64,000 bases of DNA from Planctomycetota bacterium. GTDB taxonomy: Bacteria; Planctomycetota; UBA1135; UBA2386. Shown in pieces: positions 57,536 to 64,000 of this stretch. The stretch is from contig JADJWQ010000001.1 in NCBI GenBank assembly GCA_016716265.1, positions 992,001 through 1,056,000 on the forward strand. The letters run 5' to 3'. The first letter of the stretch is position 1, and each line of letters starts with the position of its first letter. Made by a program: the position numbers and the translations under genes. The notes under the pieces were generated by a model, which ran no database searches, was not told where the DNA came from, and saw only the letters and a list, made by a program, of their open reading frames with translations.

Positions 57536-58243
57536 ATGCCCGCGATACTCCCGCTGCTGTTCCTCGCCACCGCGCTGGCCGCCCAGGCGCCCCTGCCGAC
57601 GCAAGATCCGGCCCCCCGGGTCAGCGCCGCGACGGCCACCACTCCGACCTTCCCGAACTCGACCTGCCCGATCATGGGCAAGAAGGCCTCGCTGCCGCTG
57701 TTCGCAGACACCGAGCTGGGTCGGATCTACGTCTGCTGCAAGCCTTGCATCCGCAAGGTCCACGCCGATGTGCAGACGGCCTACGAGACGGCGTACCCAA
57801 CGACCAAGGACCTGCCGAACGAGATCTGCCCCGTGTCGGGCGAGCCGATCGGCGAGCAGCCTGTCTCTGTCGTGCTGCAGGGGCTGCGGATCCGGCTCTG
57901 CTGCGAAGGGTGCCTCGCCGAAGCGCGACAACACACGCAGATCACGCTGGCGAAGGCAAACGAGCCGACACTCGACGACGTGCAGAACCGGCAGTGCCCG
58001 GTCGACGGCCAGCCCGTGCAGCCGAACGCATTCGCGGTGATCGGCGCGACCGTCGTCCGGCTCTCGTCGCCGTCCCACCTGGCCGACGTGCAGGAGAAGC
58101 CGCAGGCGCTGCTCGACAAGGCGCGCGCGGATCGCAAGGCCGACGGGCCGATTCCCGCGCACCGGCATACGCCGACACCGCAGCCGGGGAAGCCCGCTGT
58201 CGAGGAGCAAGGTGCGTCACCGACGGGCAAGGAGGGCATGTGA
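57536..58243 (+). CDS. exported Cys-rich metal-binding protein
   Basis: A 235-residue protein. ATG 57536 gives a signal peptide (MPAILPLLFLATALAAQA). The mature part holds three copies of a CP-x(V/I)-type knuckle (STCPIMGKK, EICPVSGEPI, RQCPVDGQPV) and two CC-x2-C sites (VCCKPCIRKV, LCCEGCLAEA), a pattern like YHS or TRASH-type metal-binding domains. A His-rich tail (PAHRHTPTPQPGK) follows. It probably binds copper in the periplasm. Its stop overlaps the GTG of the next gene by four bases. Confidence 0.8.
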   Translation: MPAILPLLFLATALAAQAPLPTQDPAPRVSAATATTPTFPNSTCPIMGKKASLPLFADTELGRIYVCCKPCIRKVHADVQTAYETAYPTTKDLPNEICPVSGEPIGEQPVSVVLQGLRIRLCCEGCLAEARQHTQITLAKANEPTLDDVQNRQCPVDGQPVQPNAFAVIGATVVRLSSPSHLADVQEKPQALLDKARADRKADGPIPAHRHTPTPQPGKPAVEEQGASPTGKEGM

Positions 58244-58419
58244 CTCGCCGTCGCCATGCGGCGAGCTGCCTCGCCGCGTTCGTGCTCGCGAGCTGCGCCG
58301 CGAGCCCGCCCATGCCAGACCCTCCGTCGAGCCACCCGGCTTCGGTGAGAGGCGAAGGCTCACCACGCGTACCACGATCCGAGGCCCTCTCGATTCCCGA
58401 TCCGGAGAACAAGCGATGA
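58240..58419 (+). CDS. small predicted lipoprotein
   Basis: A 59-residue product from GTG 58240, which overlaps the previous stop (GTGA) and is preceded by GGAGGG. The N terminus CLAAFVLASCAAS ends in a typical lipobox (LASC). The mature peptide is Pro/Ser-rich without other features. Its stop overlaps the ATG of the TolC-like gene (ATGA at 58,416-58,419). The double overlap argues for a true gene that would be missed by length filters. The role is unknown; it could anchor or assist the TolC-like protein. Confidence 0.65.
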   Translation: MTRRRHAASCLAAFVLASCAASPPMPDPPSSHPASVRGEGSPRVPRSEALSIPDPENKR

Positions 58420-59834
58420 GAACCTCGGTTCTTCTCTTGGCGTCGGTCATTGCGGGTTTCTCCGCCTGCACCAACGTCGATGCAACCCGCCGCGCATCGA
58501 CGCTCGAGGTGCAGGGTTCCCTCGCCGCCCGCACGGGTATCACGCCGGAACGACGCGCGGATGACTCGGATGTCGTCATCCGTTCTGCAGTGGACGAACT
58601 GCTGCGCGACGACCTGACCGAGGAGAACGCCGTGCGCATCGCGCTGCTCAACAACCATGACGTCCGCTCCGGATACGAGCGGCTCGGCGTCGCTGCGGCC
58701 GATCTCGTGCGCGCCGGCCTGCTGCGCAATCCCGTGTTCGATGGCGAGGCCCTGCTGGGCTTCGGCGGTGGAGCCGAGGTCGCGCTGGGTCTGGCGAAGC
58801 CGTTCGTCGATCTGTTCTGGCGCCCGCTGCGCCAGCGCGCTGCCGAGTACGAGTTGCAAGCCGTCGTCGCGTCATTGACGCGCGAGCTAGTCGAGCTGAC
58901 CTTCGCCGTCCGCCGCGAGTTCGTGCGGGTGCGCACGGCGGAGCAGTTGGTCGAGTCCCAGCGACGTTCGCTGGCGGCGGCTCAGGCCGCGCACGAACTC
59001 ATGCAGACGCTCGCCACCGCGGGCAACGTCGTCGGAGCCCAGCTGTCGGCCGCACGCCTCGCCGAAGCACGCGCCCGACTCGACCTGGCAGACGCCGAGC
59101 GGGCTGCGATCGAAGTGCGCGAACCGCTGAACACACTGTTGGGCCTGTGGGGCAGACGCGTCGCATGGCACGTCGCGGAAGACGCCGCGCCGCCAGCTGT
59201 CGACCATGTCGAGTGGGAGCAAGTCGAGGCGCGAGCGATCGCAGCCAGCCTCGCGCTGGTCGAGAACCGGGCCCGCATCGACGCGGCCGCCCAACGTGCG
59301 CAGATCCAATCGTGGTCTCGGTGGCTGCCAGACGGCGTGGTCGGTGTGTCGGCTCAACGAGATCCGTCGGGTCGGGAAACGCTGGGCCCGGCGCTGGCCT
59401 TGGAGTTGCCGGTGTTCGACGACGGCACAGCTGCCGCCGCCGCCGCTCAGTCACAGGTCAGGCTACTCGTGCACCGCCACGCGCAGATCGCCGTCGAGGT
59501 ACGTGCCCGCGCGCGCGTGCTTCGCGAACGCATCGATCGCATCGAGGCACGCGTGCGATTCGTCGAACTCGAGTACCTGCCCGCTCAGGACCGGCTGCTG
59601 CACGAAACGATGCAGAACTACAACGCGATGCAGATCGGCGCCTTCGATGTCATCGCGCAGAAACTCCGCCAGCTCGACGCGTTCCGCGAAGCCCTCGTGG
59701 CCTCGAGCGATGCCCGGCTGGCACGCCTGGACCTCGAGGAGCTCCTGGCCGGCGGCCAGTCACAAGGCGTCGCTACACCTGATCTGTCGACCGGCAAATC
59801 CCGCTCGGACGACGGCGACCGAGGAGAACACTGA
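58416..59834 (+). CDS. TolC-family outer membrane protein
   Basis: A 472-residue outer membrane factor with a lipoprotein N terminus (LASVIAGFSAC). The TolC pattern is visible twice (LTEENAVRIALLNNHDVRSG, and the second half with AIAASLALVENRARIDAA) plus long coiled-coil stretches (RRSLAAAQAAHELMQTLATA). Its start and stop overlap both neighbouring genes. No RND pump or adaptor is in this block, so it may work with a partner elsewhere, as CopB-like outer membrane copper proteins do. Confidence 0.83.
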   Translation: MRTSVLLLASVIAGFSACTNVDATRRASTLEVQGSLAARTGITPERRADDSDVVIRSAVDELLRDDLTEENAVRIALLNNHDVRSGYERLGVAAADLVRAGLLRNPVFDGEALLGFGGGAEVALGLAKPFVDLFWRPLRQRAAEYELQAVVASLTRELVELTFAVRREFVRVRTAEQLVESQRRSLAAAQAAHELMQTLATAGNVVGAQLSAARLAEARARLDLADAERAAIEVREPLNTLLGLWGRRVAWHVAEDAAPPAVDHVEWEQVEARAIAASLALVENRARIDAAAQRAQIQSWSRWLPDGVVGVSAQRDPSGRETLGPALALELPVFDDGTAAAAAAQSQVRLLVHRHAQIAVEVRARARVLRERIDRIEARVRFVELEYLPAQDRLLHETMQNYNAMQIGAFDVIAQKLRQLDAFREALVASSDARLARLDLEELLAGGQSQGVATPDLSTGKSRSDDGDRGEH

Positions 59835-61132
59835 TGAGAAGCAACCGAAGACAGTTCCTTGCCAGCCCTGTACTGGCCGGCCTCGTGGGCATGTTGCCCT
59901 TGACTGCTGCCAACGCCCAGGCCGCCGCGAACGACGCCGGTGTGCTGCCGCCCGGAATGCCGGGCGTGCACTATCGCCCGGTCGAAGTCCCGGACGGCGT
60001 GAAGCTACCGTGGCACATCGTCGACGGCGTGAAGGTGTTCCACCTGACCGCCGAAGAAGTCGAGCACGAGTTCGCACCCGGACTGACGACGCGCTGCTGG
60101 GGCTACAACGGTCGCGTGCACGGCCCGACCATCGAGGCGGTCGAGGGAGACCGGCTCCGCCTCTACGTGACCAACCGCCTGGACGTCGCCACGTCGGTTC
60201 ACTGGCACGGCCTGTTCCTGCCGAACGGCATGGATGGCGTTGCAGGTCTGACGCAGCGCGCGATCGAACCGGGTGAGACGTTCCGCTACGAGTTCACCTT
60301 GCGGCAGCACGGCACCTTCATGTTCCACTCGCACCATGACGAGATGACGCAGATGGCGCTCGGCATGATGGGCATGTTCGTCGTGCACCCGCGCAAGCCG
60401 GATGACCCGCTTCCCGACCGCGACTTCGTCTACATGATCGGCGAATGGTCCGTGCGACCTGGCATGCGTCGCCCCGACCCCAACGAGATGACCGATTTCA
60501 ACGTGTTGACGATGAACGGCCGCGTCTTTCCCGGGACCTCGCCGATGGTGGTCAAGACCGGGGATCGCGTGCGGGTCCGCATCGGCAACTTGAGCGCGAT
60601 GGACCACCACCCCATGCACCTGCACGGACATGCGTTCGAGGTCGTCGAGACCGACGGCGGCAGAGTACCTGTGACTGCGCGTTGGCCCGAGACGACCGTG
60701 CTGGTGCCGACCGGCTCGACCCGGACCTTCGAGTTCGTCGCGGATGCTCCCGGCGACTGGGCCTTCCACTGTCACATGACGCACCACGTGATGACCCAGA
60801 TGGGGCACGGCATGCCCAACCTGATCGGCGTCGATCCGAGCCTCTTCGACCAGAAGCTCGCCGAGGTCGTTCCTGAGTTCGCCGCGATGGGCCACACCGG
60901 TGGGCACCACGAGGAGGACACGACGATGCCGCCCAACAGCCTGCCGATGATGGGCGGTACCGCCGGCTTCGGCTACGTCACGATGGGTGGCATGCTGACG
61001 GTTGTGAAGGTGCGCGACCAACTCACGGATCACACGGATCCGGGTTGGTACGAACATCCGGACGGCAGCGTCGCGCGACCCGCGACCGCGGCAGAGCTCG
61101 AGAAGGACAGCATCCGCATGGAGGGATCGTGA
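59834..61132 (+). CDS. multicopper oxidase (CopA/CueO-like)
   Basis: A 432-residue Tat-exported oxidase (twin-arginine segment SNRRQFLASPVLAG). All four copper-binding clusters are there: HWHG (122-125), HSHHD (164-168), HHPMHLHGH (257-265) and HCHMTHHVMTQM (311-322) with the type 1 Cys312 and axial Met322. Members oxidise Cu+ to the less toxic Cu2+ in the periplasm. A Met/His-rich segment (TTMPPNSLPMMGGT and around 350-390) may bind extra copper. It begins with a TGATG overlap behind the TolC-like gene and has GAGGAG just upstream. Confidence 0.92.
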   Translation: MRSNRRQFLASPVLAGLVGMLPLTAANAQAAANDAGVLPPGMPGVHYRPVEVPDGVKLPWHIVDGVKVFHLTAEEVEHEFAPGLTTRCWGYNGRVHGPTIEAVEGDRLRLYVTNRLDVATSVHWHGLFLPNGMDGVAGLTQRAIEPGETFRYEFTLRQHGTFMFHSHHDEMTQMALGMMGMFVVHPRKPDDPLPDRDFVYMIGEWSVRPGMRRPDPNEMTDFNVLTMNGRVFPGTSPMVVKTGDRVRVRIGNLSAMDHHPMHLHGHAFEVVETDGGRVPVTARWPETTVLVPTGSTRTFEFVADAPGDWAFHCHMTHHVMTQMGHGMPNLIGVDPSLFDQKLAEVVPEFAAMGHTGGHHEEDTTMPPNSLPMMGGTAGFGYVTMGGMLTVVKVRDQLTDHTDPGWYEHPDGSVARPATAAELEKDSIRMEGS

Positions 61133-61491
61133 TACCTGGCGAGCGCGCGGCTGGCCGTGTGGCGACCCTGGGCGTGGCGCTGGTGGCCGGAGCCCGCGCC
61201 GGAACGCCGAGTCAGCCGAGCGAGCAGATCCAAGCCGAGGTCTACCGGGAGGGGCTACTGTTCGTTCGCGGCACGATTGTCACGCAGCGCGCTGTACGAG
61301 GTCATCCGCGTCACGTAGATCGAGGTCGATGGGGCGTCGCACGTCGGCCAGCAGGTCCGCGGACGAGAGCGGTGAGTGCGCAGGTGGGGCGGTCCATCGC
61401 GAGGCGTGGTGTCGAGGCTTCGTGGCGGCGTGACAGCACGGCCGACTTCTGCGAGTCAATGCGTCGATCATCACTGCGAGACCCGACTTGA
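61129..61491 (+). CDS. truncated gene at the end of the copper block
   Basis: GTG 61129 overlaps the multicopper oxidase stop (GTGA). The first 50 codons look genuine: an N-terminal hydrophobic segment (VATLGVALVAGARAG) and then QIQAEVYREGLLFVRGT. From about 61,290 the text turns Arg-rich and loses coding character (RRPAGPRTRAVSAQ). The original gene was probably cut here by the recombination that joined the copper block to the AbiE relics behind it. A periplasmic copper-handling protein is possible from context only. Confidence 0.45.
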   Translation: MIPGERAAGRVATLGVALVAGARAGTPSQPSEQIQAEVYREGLLFVRGTIVTQRAVRGHPRHVDRGRWGVARRPAGPRTRAVSAQVGRSIARRGVEASWRRDSTADFCESMRRSSLRDPT

Positions 61492-61625
61492 CCCGACTCC
61501 GCCGGGGCTCCGCCCCGGCCCCGACGTTGTCCAGGCATGGCTCCGGTGTCCAATGGACGCATCGGAGTGGCGAGGGAAAGTGGCCCCCGGCAGTCACGAC
61601 TTCCATCAGAGCCGCTCGCTCGACG

Positions 61626-62008
61626 GCACGCCGACCGCGAAGGTGCAGACCGAGACCGGCACCATGCGGGTAGCCACGCCCGAGGCAAGCGCGTTCGACG
61701 TGGTTCGATACAAAGCGGCGGCGGGCTACCCGGACAACGTGGTGACCGTGCTCGGCGAGTTCGTGGAGCGTATGCGGCCGGAAGCGGTGGCGAAGTGTGC
61801 CGGGTCGCAGCCGGTACCGGATCCGCAATGGGTCGGCTACCTGCTCGAGCAGCTCGGCCAGCCAGAGCTCGCCGAGAACCTGCTCCGCGCAATCGCCGGC
61901 CAACGGCTGCGCACCGTCCTGCTGACGCCCAAGCGCGCCCGCGGTCGACGCAATGCCGATCCGCGCTGGCGGGTGATCCCCAACTGGAAGCTCGGGATCG
62001 ACCGATGA
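61626..62008 (+). pseudogene. truncated AbiEi antitoxin (C-terminal remnant)
   Basis: The frame GTMRVATPEASAFDVVRYK, VVTVLGEFVERMRPEAVAK, QWVGYLLEQLGQPELAENLL and DPRWRVIPNWKLGIDR matches the C-terminal half of the intact AbiEi at 62,602 (GTLRVASREATALELVGYA, SDRRWRLVLNVD). It is closer to the remnant at 48,241. The N-terminal half is absent. Confidence 0.7.
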
Positions 62009-62091
62009 TCCCCCGCGCCGACATCACCGCCCGGCAGGCTGCGGCCGCGGGCATTCGTTCCGCCACGTTGACCCCCTGCGAACCCGCGTAG
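62005..62091 (+). pseudogene. AbiEii toxin, 5' fragment
   Basis: ATG 62005 overlaps the antitoxin remnant stop. MIPRADIT matches the toxin start (MIPRDYIT in the intact pair), but after the first eight or so codons the sequence leaves the toxin and enters the 260-base repeat flank (AAAAGIRSATLTPCEPA). The rest of the toxin is gone. Confidence 0.6.
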
Positions 62092-62294
62092 GGGGTCAGG
62101 GGTACAACGGTCGCAAGTCGTTGCGCAGCGCGCCGACCGAGCACGCGGTAGTCGCCGCCAGACGAGTCGAGTGGTAGGCGGGCAATGCACCCGAAGGACG
62201 GGCGAACTCACGCAATCGCCACAGACTGTTCCCCGGCAACCGGTTGAATGGTCGGAGCGAGAGGCTCTGAACCTCCGCCCCCCCTGCGCCCCAT
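62031..62294. repeat. about 260-base repeat, shared with 49,350-49,608
   Basis: Same order of blocks as at 49,350: CGCGGGCATTCGTTCCGC, CCTGCGAACCCGC, CAACGGTCGCAAGTCG, GTCGCCGCCAGACGAG and ATGCACCCGA, ending at tRNA-like copy e. It follows the AbiEii fragment directly, as its twin follows the other AbiEii relic. Confidence 0.7.
62250..62294 (-). repeat. tRNA-Pro 3'-end direct repeat, copy e (candidate attachment site)
   Basis: On the minus strand: ATGGGGCGCAGGGGGGCGG, GGAGG-TTCAGAG-CCTCT, CGCTCCGACCA. The T-stem pairs, but the T-loop has lost TTCGA. About 250 bases without a gene follow before the intact AbiE operator. Confidence 0.65.
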
Positions 62295-62550
62295 CGAGTC
62301 CGGGAGGCTCGATAGGTGCGCCGCCGCAGGTCGTTGCAGCAGCCGGAGGTGGCTTGTCCACAAGAGGATCGCGGCGTCTCGCCGGGTCTCGACCAGTCGC
62401 TCCGGATTCCGCCTGGGCTCAGCGGATTCGTGGTCGTCGTGCGACGCCGTGAGACCGGGCGAGAGCCCGCGCGACGGTCGATCCGGCTGTTGACAGCCGG
62501 TGGAGTCGGGTCTCGAGAGGAACCGCCGCGCCCCCCGATTCTGTTTCACC

Positions 62551-62589
62551 GGTTGCGCTTATCTACACAGAACGTAGACTTCTGCAACC
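62551..62589. promoter_or_regulatory. nested inverted repeat upstream of abiEi (operator)
   Basis: Outer arms GGTTGC (62,551-62,556) and GCAACC (62,584-62,589) and inner arms TCTAC (62,562-62,566) and GTAGA (62,574-62,578) share one centre at 62,570. The AT-rich inner part probably also holds the -10 region. It ends 12 bases before the abiEi ATG, the expected place for autorepression by AbiEi. Confidence 0.65.
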
Positions 62590-62601
62590 AACGCATCTCC
62601 C

Positions 62602-63390
62602 ATGGCCTCCGCAGCCGACTTCCTGGACCAGATGGCGCAGGCCGGTCGCTACCACTTCGCGACCGCCGATGCTGCCCGAGAAATGGGCCGCAGCCTGCCA
62701 GCTACCCGCGCCGCACTGGGGCGCCTCGCCACCCAGGGTCGGATCGCCCAGCCCCACCGCGGCTTCTACGTCATCGTCCCTCCCGAGTATCGCGAGCTCG
62801 GCTGCCTGCCCGCGGCGCAGTTCATCCCGCAGCTCTTCGACTACCTCGGCGAGAGCTACTACGCCGCCCTGCTCACCGCGGCCGAGCTGCACGGCGCCGC
62901 GCACCAGCGACCCCAGCGGTTCCAGGTCATGTGCGCGACGAGGCGCCGCCCGATCCGGTGCGGCGCGGTGAGCGTCGAGTTCGTGCTGCGGACGGACCTC
63001 GAGCGCACCGCGACCGTCTCGAAGAACACCCCCCGCGGGACGCTGCGAGTCGCGTCGCGCGAAGCGACGGCGCTCGAGCTGGTCGGCTACGCGGACCGCT
63101 GCGGCGGTCTCGATCACGTGCTGGCCGTCCTCGAGGAGCTGGGGCCGGAGTGCGACGGCGCGCTGCTCGCGGCGGAGGCCAACATGGCGCCGAGCGCCTG
63201 GTCGCAGCGACTCGGCCACATGCTCGACGTGCTTGAAGTCGACGACGCGGTCACGGCCCCGCTGGCCGCGCAGATCGCCGAGCGCCGCCCCGTCTTCGCC
63301 GCCCTGTCGCGCTCCCGGAAGCGCGCCGGAGCACCGAGCGATCGCCGCTGGCGCCTCGTGCTCAACGTCGATCTGGAGCCGTCGTCGTGA
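62602..63390 (+). CDS. abiEi: AbiEi antitoxin (type IV toxin-antitoxin)
   Basis: A 262-residue antitoxin and autorepressor. N-terminal winged helix (YHFATADAAREMGRSLPATR, IAQPHRGFYVIVPPEYRE) is followed by the AbiEi core (YYAALLTAAELHGAAHQRPQ, RGTLRVASREATALELVGYA) and a C-terminal domain (SAWSQRLGHMLDVLEVDD). ATG 62602 fits the winged helix and the operator just upstream. The stop overlaps the toxin start (GTGA), the usual arrangement. It counters AbiEii without direct binding in known systems. No damage is visible in this copy. Confidence 0.9.
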   Translation: MASAADFLDQMAQAGRYHFATADAAREMGRSLPATRAALGRLATQGRIAQPHRGFYVIVPPEYRELGCLPAAQFIPQLFDYLGESYYAALLTAAELHGAAHQRPQRFQVMCATRRRPIRCGAVSVEFVLRTDLERTATVSKNTPRGTLRVASREATALELVGYADRCGGLDHVLAVLEELGPECDGALLAAEANMAPSAWSQRLGHMLDVLEVDDAVTAPLAAQIAERRPVFAALSRSRKRAGAPSDRRWRLVLNVDLEPSS

Positions 63391-64000
63391 TCCCCCGCGA
63401 CTACATCACCGAATGGCGCGCCCACGCCCCGTGGGCCGACGACGCGCAGGTGGAGCAGGACCTCGTCATCAGCCGCGCGCTCGTCGAGCTGTTCTCCGAC
63501 CCCGTGCTCGGCGAACGCCTCGCCTTCCGCGGTGGCACCGCGCTGCACAAGCTGTTCTTGCGGCCGCCCGCCCGCTACTCAGAGGACATCGATCTCGTGC
63601 AGGTCCGCCCCGCGCCGATCGGCGAGGACCTCGATCGCATCCGCAGCGTGCTGGGAGCGTGGCTCGCAGAAGGCCGATGGAAGCAGACCGAGGGCGGCGT
63701 CACGCTGACCTTCCGGTTCGACTCCGAGGAAGAGCCGTCGCGCCTGCTGCGGCTGAAGGTCGAGATCAACACGCGCGAACACGGCACGAGGCTCGGCTAC
63801 CACTTCGAGGAGCTGGCCGTGGCCTCGCGGTGGTTCACCGGGCGCGCGAACATCCGCAGCTTCCGACTCGACGAGCTGATGGGCACGAAGCTGCGCGCCC
63901 TCTATCAGCGCCGCAAGGGCAGGGATCTCTTCGACCTGGTCAGGGCGCTCGACGATCCGCGTGTGTCGCCCGCCGCCATCGCCGCGGTCTGTGTCGACTG
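63387..64000 (+). CDS. abiEii: AbiEii nucleotidyltransferase toxin, cut by the window end
   Basis: At least 204 residues, continuing past the window. The nucleotidyltransferase site GGTALHKLFLRPP followed by RYSEDIDLVQ (G-S/G-x-D-x-D type) and the second motif KLRALYQRRKGRDLFDLVRA are intact. AbiEii transfers nucleotides, in studied members to tRNA acceptor ends, and stops growth during phage infection. GTG 63387 overlaps the antitoxin stop. This is the only complete-looking AbiE pair in the window. Confidence 0.9.
   Translation, partial: MIPRDYITEWRAHAPWADDAQVEQDLVISRALVELFSDPVLGERLAFRGGTALHKLFLRPPARYSEDIDLVQVRPAPIGEDLDRIRSVLGAWLAEGRWKQTEGGVTLTFRFDSEEEPSRLLRLKVEINTREHGTRLGYHFEELAVASRWFTGRANIRSFRLDELMGTKLRALYQRRKGRDLFDLVRALDDPRVSPAAIAAVCVD

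Noticed and set aside
37000..64000. CRISPR array or insertion sequence as the source of the repeats
   Set aside because: The repeats are few, far apart, unequal in flank and contain tRNA sequence; no transposase gene, terminal inverted repeats or regular spacers were seen.

Overview
The window is a high-GC bacterial chromosome segment, most likely from a Planctomycetota-type organism. The reasons are: an ECF sigma factor overlapping a Ser/Thr kinase with WD40-like repeats, several secreted proteins carrying GxGC-type terminal segments familiar from marine planctomycete genomes, a DUF5703 protein, start codons that often lack a Shine-Dalgarno sequence, and frequent 4-nt gene overlaps. The taxonomic call is inference; no rRNA or intact tRNA is present.

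Positions 1-29,500 look like ordinary backbone: an RluA-type pseudouridine synthase end, a DEAD-box RNA helicase, secreted proteins, two ECF sigma units (one fused by overlap to a kinase/WD40 protein, one with a zinc-finger anti-sigma partner), a thioredoxin, a Rieske/flavodoxin fusion, a Trk/Ktr-type K+ uptake locus (its channel gene is frameshifted in this sequence), an MFS transporter, and a tightly overlapped molybdate operon (HTH-TOBE protein, modA, modB, modC).

From about 30,000 the content becomes accessory: a frameshifted YhcG/DUF1016 nuclease, a TPR plus SEC-C gene pair, a SNF2/SWIM helicase, and then a mosaic from 37,800 to the end. The mosaic is punctuated by five direct repeats, at 39,191, 48,087, 49,563, 51,457 and 62,250. 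Each resembles the 3' end of a tRNA-Pro gene (anticodon loop through CCA, minus strand), the usual footprint of integrase attachment sites. Around them lie decayed and intact AbiE-type toxin-antitoxin genes: an intact AbiEi/AbiEii pair at 62,602-64,000, relics at 48,241-49,228 and 61,626-62,091, a second AbiE-like family with a relic at 37,845-38,950 and an orphan antitoxin at 49,837, and a broken copy of the TPR gene at 50,437-51,316.

Two metal-resistance cargo blocks sit between the repeats. The first (47,682 down to 39,498) is a six-gene unit: His-rich exported protein, TolC-like channel, membrane fusion protein, HME-type RND pump and two lipoproteins. The second (53,962 to 61,132) is a copper block: two P1B ATPases, a CopZ-like chaperone, a Cys-tailed ECF sigma factor resembling copper-responsive CorE, a Cys-rich exported metal-binding protein, a small lipoprotein, a TolC-like protein and a multicopper oxidase. 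Two sites in this block, ahead of the chaperone and ahead of the Cys-rich protein, share TGTAAGG-N15-CGTC with identical spacing. They are good candidates for promoters of the block's own sigma factor, which would make the block a self-contained, metal-switched regulon on a mobile segment.
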